Position numbers and translations under genes: made by a program. DNA of 34,261 bases from Anaerolineae bacterium (GTDB lineage: Bacteria > Chloroflexota > Anaerolineae > 4572-78 > J111), in NCBI GenBank assembly GCA_016931895.1, contig JAFGDY010000045.1:1-34261 (forward strand), in the 5' to 3' direction. Under the pieces are notes generated by a model, which had not been told where the DNA came from, did not search any database, and saw nothing but the letters and a program-made list of their open reading frames with translations. Positions 1 through 7,602 of this stretch are shown here, piece after piece (position 1 is the first letter of the stretch; every line of letters begins with the position of its first letter).

Positions 1-73
1 GAATATTGGCCTGAAACTCGATTGTTAAGGTTCAAATTCAATCCCTGGCTTCGACCAGGCCAGTTCACTTTGT

Positions 74-1354
74 CTAAATGCGAGATTGGAGTAACTTTCC
101 AGATTGAGAGGTAAGAAAAATGGTTCCGGTACTATGATTAACAATTTCGCCAATATCTTTAGCTATTCTCGCCTCTTCCACTTTAAAATCAGGGTCTAAA
201 ATCCTCAAACGCGCTTGATACATCCCCAGAATCACCGCTAATAGAAGAATTTCGAAAATTATAATCCGGCAATGCCGTACTGTGCATGCCTGGCGGAGAC
301 TATTAAAAATCAAGGCTCCCACGGGACCCAAAGAAAGCGCTACAATGGGAATAATTTGTATTTGATAATAATCAAAAGAAGATACTTTAAAGTTAAAGAC
401 CAATCCAAAGATAAAATATCCAATCCATAAACCAAATAATAAAGCTCGCGGCAATCCCGAATGAATAACTAACAGGCCAAAGAGTGAACCGATAATGGCT
501 ACGTACCCCACCGTTCGCCAAATCATAGTAAACCAGGCTTTCCAAAAAAATGATCCTCCCAACAAACCTAACTGATTGAGTTGAACCTGTCCTTTGACAA
601 AACCAACAATAAACACCCCGTAGAAAAAATAATAGAGTACAGCGAGTGATAAGCTTATCAAAACAAAAATCCAAAAATCTTGATGGCGTACCGACCGTCG
701 CAAACCCTGTTGAGAGATAGCAAGCGAGATAAAACTCCCAAATATTAAAAATATACAAATAGGCTTAATAAAAATGGCCACGGCGGCAGTCAGAGTAGCC
801 AGGAACAACTTACATCCTGACGGTTGTTCGTAATAACATAATATCACAAAGATGCTAACTAATAACATCATAAGCATCAAAATATCTGGCAAAAAACTCA
901 TGCTGGCCGTGACACCAAAAGGCAAAAAAAGATAAAAAGCTGTTGCGCACAACGCGGCATCGGTAAAAGTTATTTTGCCGGCAATCAAATACAAGAAAAT
1001 GCCGCCAATTACCCAAAACAGAGAGGACATAATCTGGGGAATACGAAGATTCTCCCGGCCAAAAATTTGATACCCTAAAGAGGCAATCCATTCTATAATG
1101 CGAGGTTCTAAGATTGCCATATTTTGTTTATTTTTAACGGCGGTTATCTTCCGCCATTCAGGAATTGAGTCTAGGCGTTCAAAATAGTATCCCCTGGCAA
1201 TAATCGCCGAATGATGCTGACGCAGAACATGAAAATTGAGCGAGAGTTCATTGATGTGATACAACCGAAGCCCAAAAGCGGCAACGAATAAAAAAATAAC
1301 CACCCACAAACGCTGCTTTTGGGTAAAAAAGGATGGGATCTGAGTTAGCATCAT
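74..1354 (-). CDS. GT39/ArnT-like membrane glycosyltransferase, probably truncated at its C-terminus
   Basis: 426-residue integral membrane protein with a first transmembrane helix at about residues 17-33 and about ten hydrophobic segments in all. After helix 1 come the loop motifs LNFHVLRQHHSAIIARGYYF and AILEPRIIEWIASLGY, the pattern of GT-C (GT39-like) transferases in which the first outer loop holds catalytic acidic residues. Such enzymes take a sugar from a polyprenyl-phosphate donor on the outer face of the membrane. ATG start at 1354; a second ATG follows directly. It is the last gene of a three-gene minus-strand cluster, 62 nt after the previous stop. The protein ends abruptly after TIFLTSQSGKLLQ, in what I recall as a conserved C-terminal segment of relatives, and another frame stays open from 86 to the window edge, so a frameshift is possible. 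Substrate unknown. Confidence 0.7.
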   Translation of the reverse strand: MMLTQIPSFFTQKQRLWVVIFLFVAAFGLRLYHINELSLNFHVLRQHHSAIIARGYYFERLDSIPEWRKITAVKNKQNMAILEPRIIEWIASLGYQIFGRENLRIPQIMSSLFWVIGGIFLYLIAGKITFTDAALCATAFYLFLPFGVTASMSFLPDILMLMMLLVSIFVILCYYEQPSGCKLFLATLTAAVAIFIKPICIFLIFGSFISLAISQQGLRRSVRHQDFWIFVLISLSLAVLYYFFYGVFIVGFVKGQVQLNQLGLLGGSFFWKAWFTMIWRTVGYVAIIGSLFGLLVIHSGLPRALLFGLWIGYFIFGLVFNFKVSSFDYYQIQIIPIVALSLGPVGALIFNSLRQACTVRHCRIIIFEILLLAVILGMYQARLRILDPDFKVEEARIAKDIGEIVNHSTGTIFLTSQSGKLLQSRI

Positions 1355-1416
1355 TTAGTCTTTCATATCTTTTAGATTTTTACAAGCCACAACTTGCCTC
1401 TTCTTATGGCCGGTAT

Positions 1417-3159
1417 TCATTTAACTCCAACCAACCAGCGCAAATCTGTCTGCGTCGTTGGCGTTTGGATGATATGCTTGTATGGATTGTAATCTGGAAC
1501 AGGGAAATCAACCAGACCTTCAGCCCGCAAATCTTCAATAATCCTTAATCGCTTTGGCGTTCCGTCATAAGCCATAAAGATAATTTGATTGTACGGCGTC
1601 ACTGTTTCTGCCCAAAGATTTCTGGCGCCTTCTTTAAGGAATAACTTTTTACGGATAAAGCCGTCTGCCGTAAAAAGCAACTTTTGGTCAAAAACTTCTC
1701 CTCTTAAATCATGTTTGCCATATAGTACATTGAGGGCACTCGTAGCTACCCAACTGGCGTCTAATGGCAACCTCTTTCCATTTGGGTTAAAAGAAGGTTT
1801 CTCATTGGTATCGCCTGACAATATAAAATAAATGACGGTTTTATCTTTGAGGTCTGGAGCCAGAGAAAAAAGTTCGTGCCATATCTGTTTCTGTTCTTCC
1901 CAGGCGATTCGGTTATCATATTGCACCCGGGCTTGCGCCGCTACTCCCCAAAAAAACAAGGGGGCCATTCCCGTTAAGACCACAAAATTGAGTTGCGATG
2001 ATCTGCGCGCCCGAAACAAAATTAAGGTTGCCAATAAAGCTACAATGGTTACGGCTGCGCCAAACTGAGCAAAAATATTTGCGCGGGAACCCAATGGTGA
2101 TAAGTTAGGGCTATCAACCGCAATCACCGGAATATATCCTATGGCAATGAACAACCCGCCGGTTAACATAACCCACATAAAACGGCGTATCAGCGCCAAA
2201 TGCTCTTTTTGCTTTAAAGTCACACGTTGTAATTTGCAGAGCCGACTAATCACATCACCTATAAAGCCACAAATTATTACAGCTAAAAAAAAGGCAATGA
2301 TGGCCTGCCACTTATTCAGGTAAAAAGCGTAAACCAGCGGTTCCAGCCATGCCCAAACCATCACCCGGTACCCCAAAATTAAACGTTCCATCAGCACAAG
2401 CGGCGTAAGTTGAAATCTGTTAAGGTAATTATCGTTGACGCCTATCAACAAATAACCAATCGTCCGCCAGAACATGAAGATAAGACCCAATATAAGCGGC
2501 AGCCATAAACCCAACCTATCTCGCCAGGAACTTGTCTTTTTAATCAAAAAAAACAGTAATACCCCCCAAGCCATCGCTACCCCAAACTGGGCTTCATATA
2601 TGCCAAAAGAGAGTAACAAACAAATTATTGCTATCCATAAAGCAACCCGGCATCCCGTATCGACGTAAATCACCAAGAGGTATGCATACAACAAAGTAAG
2701 CACAACCACCAGCCGGATACCGACCATCGTCAACCACATGTGGGTGAAGTCAGCCGGATACACCAGAAAAAGAGCGGCCACACTAAAGGCAAGAGGCGCA
2801 TTATCTGGCATAAATCTTAGCATAAGAAAATATAGTTGGATGGCCGCCAGCACATTTAGCCCCCAGAGCACAACATAAAAGGCATGCAAATTTAAACCAA
2901 AAACGGCATGCAGCATTAAAATTGGAGCTTCCAGCAAAGGGCGCCGTTCTGTCCAATCAAACCACTTCAATGAATCACCATACCACCGGCCAATAATATG
3001 TGACCAATCATCGCCATATAGAATAGGGGCATAAAAAAGCCAATAGGATGCAGCGCCAATCACCATTAACCCAATCGCAAACCAGGTATGCTTATTAAAG
3101 GCAAGGCGTTTGCTACTATTTTTACAACAATCGGCGCAGCTACTCCTGAAAAACATCAT
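1417..3159 (-). CDS. Multi-pass membrane protein, putative GT-C glycosyltransferase
   Basis: 580 residues. Residues about 25-430 are a series of hydrophobic helices; the last ~140 residues (from about 440) form a soluble, probably extracytoplasmic domain beginning near KDKTVIYFILSGDTNEKP. The loop after helix 1 holds LYGDDWSHIIGRWYG, an acidic pair placed where GT-C transferases carry catalytic Asp/Glu. I do not recognise a named family. Its ATG at 3157-3159 overlaps the stop of the upstream gene (TGA at 3156-3158) as ATGA, so translation is probably coupled. Two consecutive ATG codons leave the start uncertain by one codon. Its place among glycosyltransferases suggests a role in cell-surface glycan assembly; this is inference. 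Confidence 0.65.
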   Translation of the reverse strand: MMFFRSSCADCCKNSSKRLAFNKHTWFAIGLMVIGAASYWLFYAPILYGDDWSHIIGRWYGDSLKWFDWTERRPLLEAPILMLHAVFGLNLHAFYVVLWGLNVLAAIQLYFLMLRFMPDNAPLAFSVAALFLVYPADFTHMWLTMVGIRLVVVLTLLYAYLLVIYVDTGCRVALWIAIICLLLSFGIYEAQFGVAMAWGVLLFFLIKKTSSWRDRLGLWLPLILGLIFMFWRTIGYLLIGVNDNYLNRFQLTPLVLMERLILGYRVMVWAWLEPLVYAFYLNKWQAIIAFFLAVIICGFIGDVISRLCKLQRVTLKQKEHLALIRRFMWVMLTGGLFIAIGYIPVIAVDSPNLSPLGSRANIFAQFGAAVTIVALLATLILFRARRSSQLNFVVLTGMAPLFFWGVAAQARVQYDNRIAWEEQKQIWHELFSLAPDLKDKTVIYFILSGDTNEKPSFNPNGKRLPLDASWVATSALNVLYGKHDLRGEVFDQKLLFTADGFIRKKLFLKEGARNLWAETVTPYNQIIFMAYDGTPKRLRIIEDLRAEGLVDFPVPDYNPYKHIIQTPTTQTDLRWLVGVK

Positions 3160-5117
3160 GGCAGCTTATTGGTTTCTGTAAATATTTCACACGCCACAAT
3201 AAATAAATTTTCAGTCTGAAATAGTTTATCATTCTCAGGAATTGCGGCTAAAATAAAGGTATCCTGGCTAGAAATACGAGCCATTAATGCCTGATTATAG
3301 GGTTCATAAAAAATTTGTCCCTGTTGCAGATATGCTTTGGCGTAAGTTTTGCGGTCAATCACTAAATAATCAACCTGGCGCGTGTGGCAAAAATCAACCA
3401 GGGTTTGGGGATTGGCTGTGTAATAGGCCGCCAACGCCTCCCGAACAATCGTCGCTTCACCACTTTGTTCGCAGCTGAACAGGATTTTTCGTTTGGCAAA
3501 CAGGGGCACGCTGTCCAAAGCGTAGGGCGTGCCGGCAATTAATACATCTTTGGGTAAGGTTTCCAAAAACTCAAATAAAGCTCGTTCATGGGGCGCCGGA
3601 TTCAGGTAGCTAACCTCGGTGAATATTGGCGCGTAAACAGCCCAACCAAACAAAAAAAGCGCGCTTCCTGCGCCCATTAATATTTGACCGGCAAACGTTT
3701 GCCTCAAGCCAGATTCAATCGTTCTGGATTGGCCCAATCCGGTTACATTTGCAGTTGAACGTTGTGATTTTCTAATGACGGCAATGCCCAATATGCCACA
3801 GGCCAATCCGGCCGGCACCAACAGCCATTTCATATTAAACCGGCCAATCATTGTCCACTCAGACGGATACCACACCGCTAACCCCAAAACCAACATCTCA
3901 ATTCCCGCAATTAACCAGATTAATCGTTGCGGATGACGCCGAATCAAGGTGGGCGCTTCTTTAACCGCATCTATCATATTCAAAAAAACAAACATCAGGA
4001 GAAACAAAAATAGTCCTATTCTGGTGTATCGACTGGGCCAATAGAGAAAATTTGAACCCAACAACCAAATCACCAACCAGGACAAAACAAACATTAATAG
4101 GGCAGCGCCCAACATGCACCAGATGATGCGGGGCAGGTCAAACGCCTGCCCCCCCCGAACCAAATAAATCAAACAGCCAATAGAAAACAGGATAAACAAG
4201 TTTATCAAATCTTCGCCCAGGTCAACCAGGCCGCCTCGGCCAACCAGCGGAAAGATGACAAATAGAGGATGAGAACCTCCCGAACGATGGGCGGGGTTGT
4301 CCCATAAATATTGAGAGGTTGACGCCGCTTCAGAAGTTTGTTCTTGTTGGCCGGTTGCTGCCGGTTTTACCGTTGTGGCTACGCTCCTTATCTGTGACAG
4401 GGGGATAGGCAAAAGAAGCAAAGCCCCCAAACAAATAACAATAAACAAAGCCCCCAATCCTCCCTGCCCTAACGATAATTTGGGGTGTAAAGACCAATTT
4501 GCCTTTAACGCAAATACGCCCCAAATAGCGACCCCCAGGGCAAAAACCGGGGCAAATATCAATGCGCTTAACAGGATAACGACGGCGGCCGCAATATATT
4601 TCTGGCGATGTAAATAGTAAATTAGAGCAATAACCAAAGGGGTGGCAAAAGACCTTTGTAATCCATTAACAATAGAAATGCCCGAAGAAGAGGCTAAATT
4701 AAAAAATATAAATCCCAGGACCAGGACAATGCCGCTGTTACGCCCCCGCGCCAAACGGCCAAATTCAAATAGATACAAAACGGTCACAGGCGCTAAAAAA
4801 AAGGGGACAATTTTACTGAACAAAACCGGGCTTACAAAAAAGCTGGCCCCATAAAAAAGCAAACTATACCCCAAACTATAAAACGTCACCGGCACATCGG
4901 CCCAGGGTAAACGGATGGTTGTATAGCCCAGAGAATAATTTGGGAAAAGCGAGGGGTCTTGAAATTTATGCATCCAGTAAAAAGTGCGGAAATCCTCATC
5001 AACCCGAAATTCATCCGCCAGCCGAGGCGCTTGCAGCCAAGCCACAGCCAGAAGAGAGATAATTATCAATATAAGTCGCACATCCAGACGTTTAATGAAC
5101 TGCTGAATATACGTCAT
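3156..5117 (-). CDS. Large multi-pass membrane protein, putative GT-C glycosyltransferase
   Basis: 653 residues: helix 1 at about 13-30, then the acidic loop DEFRVDEDFRTFYWMHKFQD (about 34-53), about eleven further hydrophobic segments, and a C-terminal soluble domain from about residue 500 (NPAPHERALFEFLETLPKD onward). An acidic first loop, many helices and an outer C-terminal domain match the general plan of GT39/GT83-like enzymes, but I cannot name a family. The ATG at 5117 has AAGGAA about 7 nt upstream. It is first in a three-gene cluster and overlaps the next gene by ATGA. A MITE-like insertion ends 24 bp upstream of the start codon, so promoter and leader may have been altered by it. 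Confidence 0.65.
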   Translation of the reverse strand: MTYIQQFIKRLDVRLILIIISLLAVAWLQAPRLADEFRVDEDFRTFYWMHKFQDPSLFPNYSLGYTTIRLPWADVPVTFYSLGYSLLFYGASFFVSPVLFSKIVPFFLAPVTVLYLFEFGRLARGRNSGIVLVLGFIFFNLASSSGISIVNGLQRSFATPLVIALIYYLHRQKYIAAAVVILLSALIFAPVFALGVAIWGVFALKANWSLHPKLSLGQGGLGALFIVICLGALLLLPIPLSQIRSVATTVKPAATGQQEQTSEAASTSQYLWDNPAHRSGGSHPLFVIFPLVGRGGLVDLGEDLINLFILFSIGCLIYLVRGGQAFDLPRIIWCMLGAALLMFVLSWLVIWLLGSNFLYWPSRYTRIGLFLFLLMFVFLNMIDAVKEAPTLIRRHPQRLIWLIAGIEMLVLGLAVWYPSEWTMIGRFNMKWLLVPAGLACGILGIAVIRKSQRSTANVTGLGQSRTIESGLRQTFAGQILMGAGSALFLFGWAVYAPIFTEVSYLNPAPHERALFEFLETLPKDVLIAGTPYALDSVPLFAKRKILFSCEQSGEATIVREALAAYYTANPQTLVDFCHTRQVDYLVIDRKTYAKAYLQQGQIFYEPYNQALMARISSQDTFILAAIPENDKLFQTENLFIVACEIFTETNKLP

Positions 5118-5141
5118 TAATGTTTCCTTAAAATACGTCTT

Positions 5142-5342
5142 GGCTCATGTATAGAATCTGCGCATGTCATTGCGAGGGATCCAGACCCTAAAGGTCTCAG
5201 AGACCTTTAGGGTCTTCAACCCCTACAATGACCCTGGTTGTGTCATTAGTAGCGAAGCGAAGCAATCCCCATTCAGTAGGGGTGGAGACCGCTTCGCCTC
5301 CGGCTCGCGGTGACATATCCGCACCCGTTTTATACATGAGCC
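5142..5342. mobile_element. MITE-like non-autonomous element, 201 bp, with 12-bp TIRs and 8-bp target duplication
   Basis: The left end GGCTCATGTATA (5142-5153) is the exact reverse complement of the right end TATACATGAGCC (5331-5342). The inverted repeat continues imperfectly for about 40 bp. The element is flanked by perfect 8-bp direct repeats TACGTCTT at 5134-5141 and 5343-5350, the signature of transposition. No coding potential. Inside is a perfect 16-bp-arm palindrome (5183-5198 and 5200-5215) and a CATTGCGAG / GCGAAGCGAAGCAATCC type sequence, a kind of intergenic repeat I associate with several bacterial genomes. It probably depended on the transposase of a full-length IS elsewhere. 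It sits between divergent genes, 24 bp from the start codon of the minus-strand gene. Confidence 0.85.
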
Positions 5343-5357
5343 TACGTCTTTTGAAAG

Positions 5358-5443
5358 TAGGACTTACGCAAATCGTTGATGCATTCCAGAGGTGACAGTC
5401 ACTTTGTAAGTGACTGTCACCTCTGGAACGTGCATAAGTCCTA
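5358..5443. mobile_element. Small palindromic element bounded by TA (second MITE-like insertion)
   Basis: Outer inverted repeats AGGACTTACGCA (5359-5370) and TGCATAAGTCCT (5431-5442) match at 11 of 12 positions. An inner perfect 21-bp inverted repeat (5384-5404 and 5408-5428) is separated by only TGT, so a transcript would fold into one long hairpin. A TA dinucleotide lies at each end (5358-5359 and 5442-5443), which would fit TA-targeting (IS630/mariner-like) insertion. The GGACTTACGCA end resembles IS ends I have seen in other bacteria, but I cannot name the family. It lies 8 bp from the right target duplication of the neighbouring MITE-like element. Confidence 0.6.
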
Positions 5444-5474
5444 GAAAAATAATATCCGAAAAATCACGAGGCGA

Positions 5475-5503
5475 TGGATTCACCTCAGAAGTAGTGATAT
5501 AAT
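5475..5503 (+). promoter_or_regulatory. Possible sigma-70-type promoter for the GT87-like gene
   Basis: A perfect TATAAT lies at 5498-5503 with a weak -35 candidate TGGATT at 5475-5480 (17-bp spacer). If it is used, transcription starts near 5510 and the first in-frame ATG (5502) could not be the start codon. The ATG at 5538 would then be the likely start. The AGGAGG at 5505-5510 is then too far from 5538 to be its ribosome binding site, so the case remains open. Confidence 0.3.
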
Positions 5504-6719
5504 GAGGAGGTCAATCATCCAATATACCTTTACTACTATGAACCATCCTAAAAAACACCGGCAAACTTTTTTGATTCTACTCGGTTTATTCATCCTGGCC
5601 GTAAGCCTAATGATCATTCCTTCTTACCATTTGCTGGTCAAACCGCGCGGCCAGGCCTTTGACCTATTTTGGATTTGGGCCGGGGGGCGGGCCATCCTGT
5701 CCGGCCAAAATCCCTACGGCCCGGAAACCACCCGGGTAATCCAGCTTGGCGTTTTCAAAAAGATCATTCCCCCTCACCAATACCAGCACGGCTTTCCTCA
5801 TCCGGCCCACATTGCCTTTGTGCTGCTGCCCTTTGTAATTGCTCCGTTTTCCTGGTCCGTATTGGTGTGGACGGCGTTGCAAATTCCCCTGTTTATGGCC
5901 ATTCTGCTGTTGGGCTTCAACTTATTGGAGTGGCCGGTTCGGCCGGCTTTTTTATTTTTGCTGACCCTGTTGACCACCCTGGGCTTTCGTTATCCCATTA
6001 ACGTTTACGTGCTGGCCCAACTCCATTTTTTTGTCCTCTTTTGTTTTTTGCTCTCCCTCTGGCTTTACCGGCAGGGCCATCCCCGCCGGGCGGCGGTAGC
6101 CCTGGCCTGCGCCACCATTCGGCCCGATCTATCATTGATTGCCATTCTGCTGGCTTTGATTCTAACCCGGAATTCGGCCAAACGCAATGAATTTATAGTC
6201 ACCCTCCTGGCCGCCGGGTTGATCTTTGCCTTACTCCCTGTCCCTTTTATTGGCGTTTGGCCCCTGACCTGGCTCAAGGCTATGCGCAGTTACGGAAATA
6301 ATCCTTTTGCCACCTGGCCGCCTGAGTTGTTGTCGTTCTGGCTTAGAGTTGTTGTTTTGTTGGGGTTGGCCGTCTGGGCCGGGCGGTATCTGATTTTAGG
6401 CTGGCGCCGGCCATCCCCTTACCACCACAGCCTGATGGTTTCCGCCGTAATTTTATTTAGCTTGATTGTTTTGCCACAAACAGGCTCTTATACGCTCACG
6501 TTTGCCTTAGTGCCGGCGTTGATTTTTTTGCGTTATGCCCAATCGCTCTGGCTGCGGGCCGTTATCACGGCCAGCCTGCTGATGCCCTGGTTTTACTTTA
6601 TGCTGGGCCGCTCTTTTGACCGGCTGATCTTTTTACTCATTCCCCTGCAATTCATCATCTTTCAGGAATTGGTCAGGCTCACCCACTCCGTCCCCCTTAC
6701 CACAGAAAACCCTTCATAG
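5502..6719 (+). CDS. GT87-like (DUF2029) polyprenyl-phosphate-dependent membrane glycosyltransferase
   Basis: 405 residues from the first ATG, or 393 from the alternative ATG at 5538 (MNHPKKHRQ), which I favour because a TATAAT box overlaps the first ATG. About nine to ten hydrophobic segments. After helix 1 comes AFDLFWIWAGGRAILSGQNP followed by YGPET, the typical GT87 first-loop pattern (acidic residue, W, then G-NPY). GT87 enzymes such as mycobacterial mannosyltransferases use polyprenyl-phospho-mannose; the donor and acceptor here are unknown. It is the only plus-strand gene in the first 21 kb and its 3' end overlaps the convergent minus-strand gene by 23 nt. Related in plan to the minus-strand genes ending at 9842 and 18257. 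Confidence 0.75.
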   Translation: MRRSIIQYTFTTMNHPKKHRQTFLILLGLFILAVSLMIIPSYHLLVKPRGQAFDLFWIWAGGRAILSGQNPYGPETTRVIQLGVFKKIIPPHQYQHGFPHPAHIAFVLLPFVIAPFSWSVLVWTALQIPLFMAILLLGFNLLEWPVRPAFLFLLTLLTTLGFRYPINVYVLAQLHFFVLFCFLLSLWLYRQGHPRRAAVALACATIRPDLSLIAILLALILTRNSAKRNEFIVTLLAAGLIFALLPVPFIGVWPLTWLKAMRSYGNNPFATWPPELLSFWLRVVVLLGLAVWAGRYLILGWRRPSPYHHSLMVSAVILFSLIVLPQTGSYTLTFALVPALIFLRYAQSLWLRAVITASLLMPWFYFMLGRSFDRLIFLLIPLQFIIFQELVRLTHSVPLTTENPS

Positions 6720-7602
6720 CCGCCTCGTACACCCAGGAGCCTAAAACAATTCCTCCCCACCAGCGCCAATCTTCTGTTTCGCGCACAATGGCCGCCACCA
6801 TCGGCAGCATGGATTGGGCCATAAAATAAGGGGCAAAACATAGGGAAGCCGCGCACAAAAGCGCATCGCTTTTTCGCTTCAAGCCCAGATAAGTTAGAGG
6901 AATGCCCAAAACAATGGTGTAAGGAAACAGCGACATATTGGCCTGTTTGTTTGGCTGGTAAGCGATAATGTTCCACCACCACTGGCCCCAGATAAAAACT
7001 GAAACAACAAAGATCAACAAAGTGACCAAAATAGACCAACGATTAAGGCGCGGCAAGATCGCCAAAAATACGCCCTGGGGTTTGGCCAACAGGATGGGCA
7101 GCCCCAGGCCGCGCGGGAGCATCAACCCAAACAGCAGCAGCGCGTCAAGCTGGCCCAGGGCAAAGAAGGCGGCCATCGGCGCGGAAGCGGCCACGATCAA
7201 CGTTTTTTTGAGCGAGCCAACATACATCGCCACCGCAATCACCGAAATAATGATGAGCAAACTGGCCCCGGCCGGATGGGGCAGCACTGCCAGGGGATAC
7301 AAAACAGGAAATATCCAGGGCGGATTAAAGACCATTGCTTCTCGATGGTAAGGGTTTTGCCAATTCAAGGCGGCGGGCCTAAAGGTGTGCAGCCAATCCG
7401 TGTAATTGACCGGCATCCGGCTAAATAAGAACCAGGCCGTAACCAAGAGTGCAATCAGGAGGAGCGCCCGGAAAAGATAACGGCTAATAGACCGTCCCAG
7501 AAGCAACACCTTCTCTTTTTTTGACACCCCGTCTGGCAGGTCGTCAATGTTTAAAATAGCCTGCAACCAAGCCCTGATAGTGGCTGACCCCCGGCAAATC
7601 AT
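6697..7602 (-). CDS. Short GT87-like membrane protein
   Basis: 301 residues, shorter than the ~400 usual for GT87-like proteins. Helix 1 lies at about 41-60, then VNYTDWLHTFRPAALNWQNP and YHREA (the W...NPY first-loop pattern), then NPPWIFPVLYPLAVLP. A later segment FFALGQLDALLLFGL followed by AKPQGVFLAIL matches the minus-strand gene ending at 19588 (GQVDGLLVLGL, IKPQVTYLAFF), so the two are paralogs. The start ATG (7600-7602) overlaps the upstream stop as ATGA, indicating translational coupling. Last gene of the long minus-strand cluster. Likely a membrane glycosyltransferase; whether such short forms are catalytically active is not clear. Confidence 0.65.
   Translation of the reverse strand: MICRGSATIRAWLQAILNIDDLPDGVSKKEKVLLLGRSISRYLFRALLLIALLVTAWFLFSRMPVNYTDWLHTFRPAALNWQNPYHREAMVFNPPWIFPVLYPLAVLPHPAGASLLIIISVIAVAMYVGSLKKTLIVAASAPMAAFFALGQLDALLLFGLMLPRGLGLPILLAKPQGVFLAILPRLNRWSILVTLLIFVVSVFIWGQWWWNIIAYQPNKQANMSLFPYTIVLGIPLTYLGLKRKSDALLCAASLCFAPYFMAQSMLPMVAAIVRETEDWRWWGGIVLGSWVYEAAMKGFLW

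Noticed and set aside
41-60. Small hairpin CCTGG/CCAGG near the left edge as a terminator
   Set aside because: Five-base stem without a following T run, and it may lie inside the continuation of the frameshifted gene.
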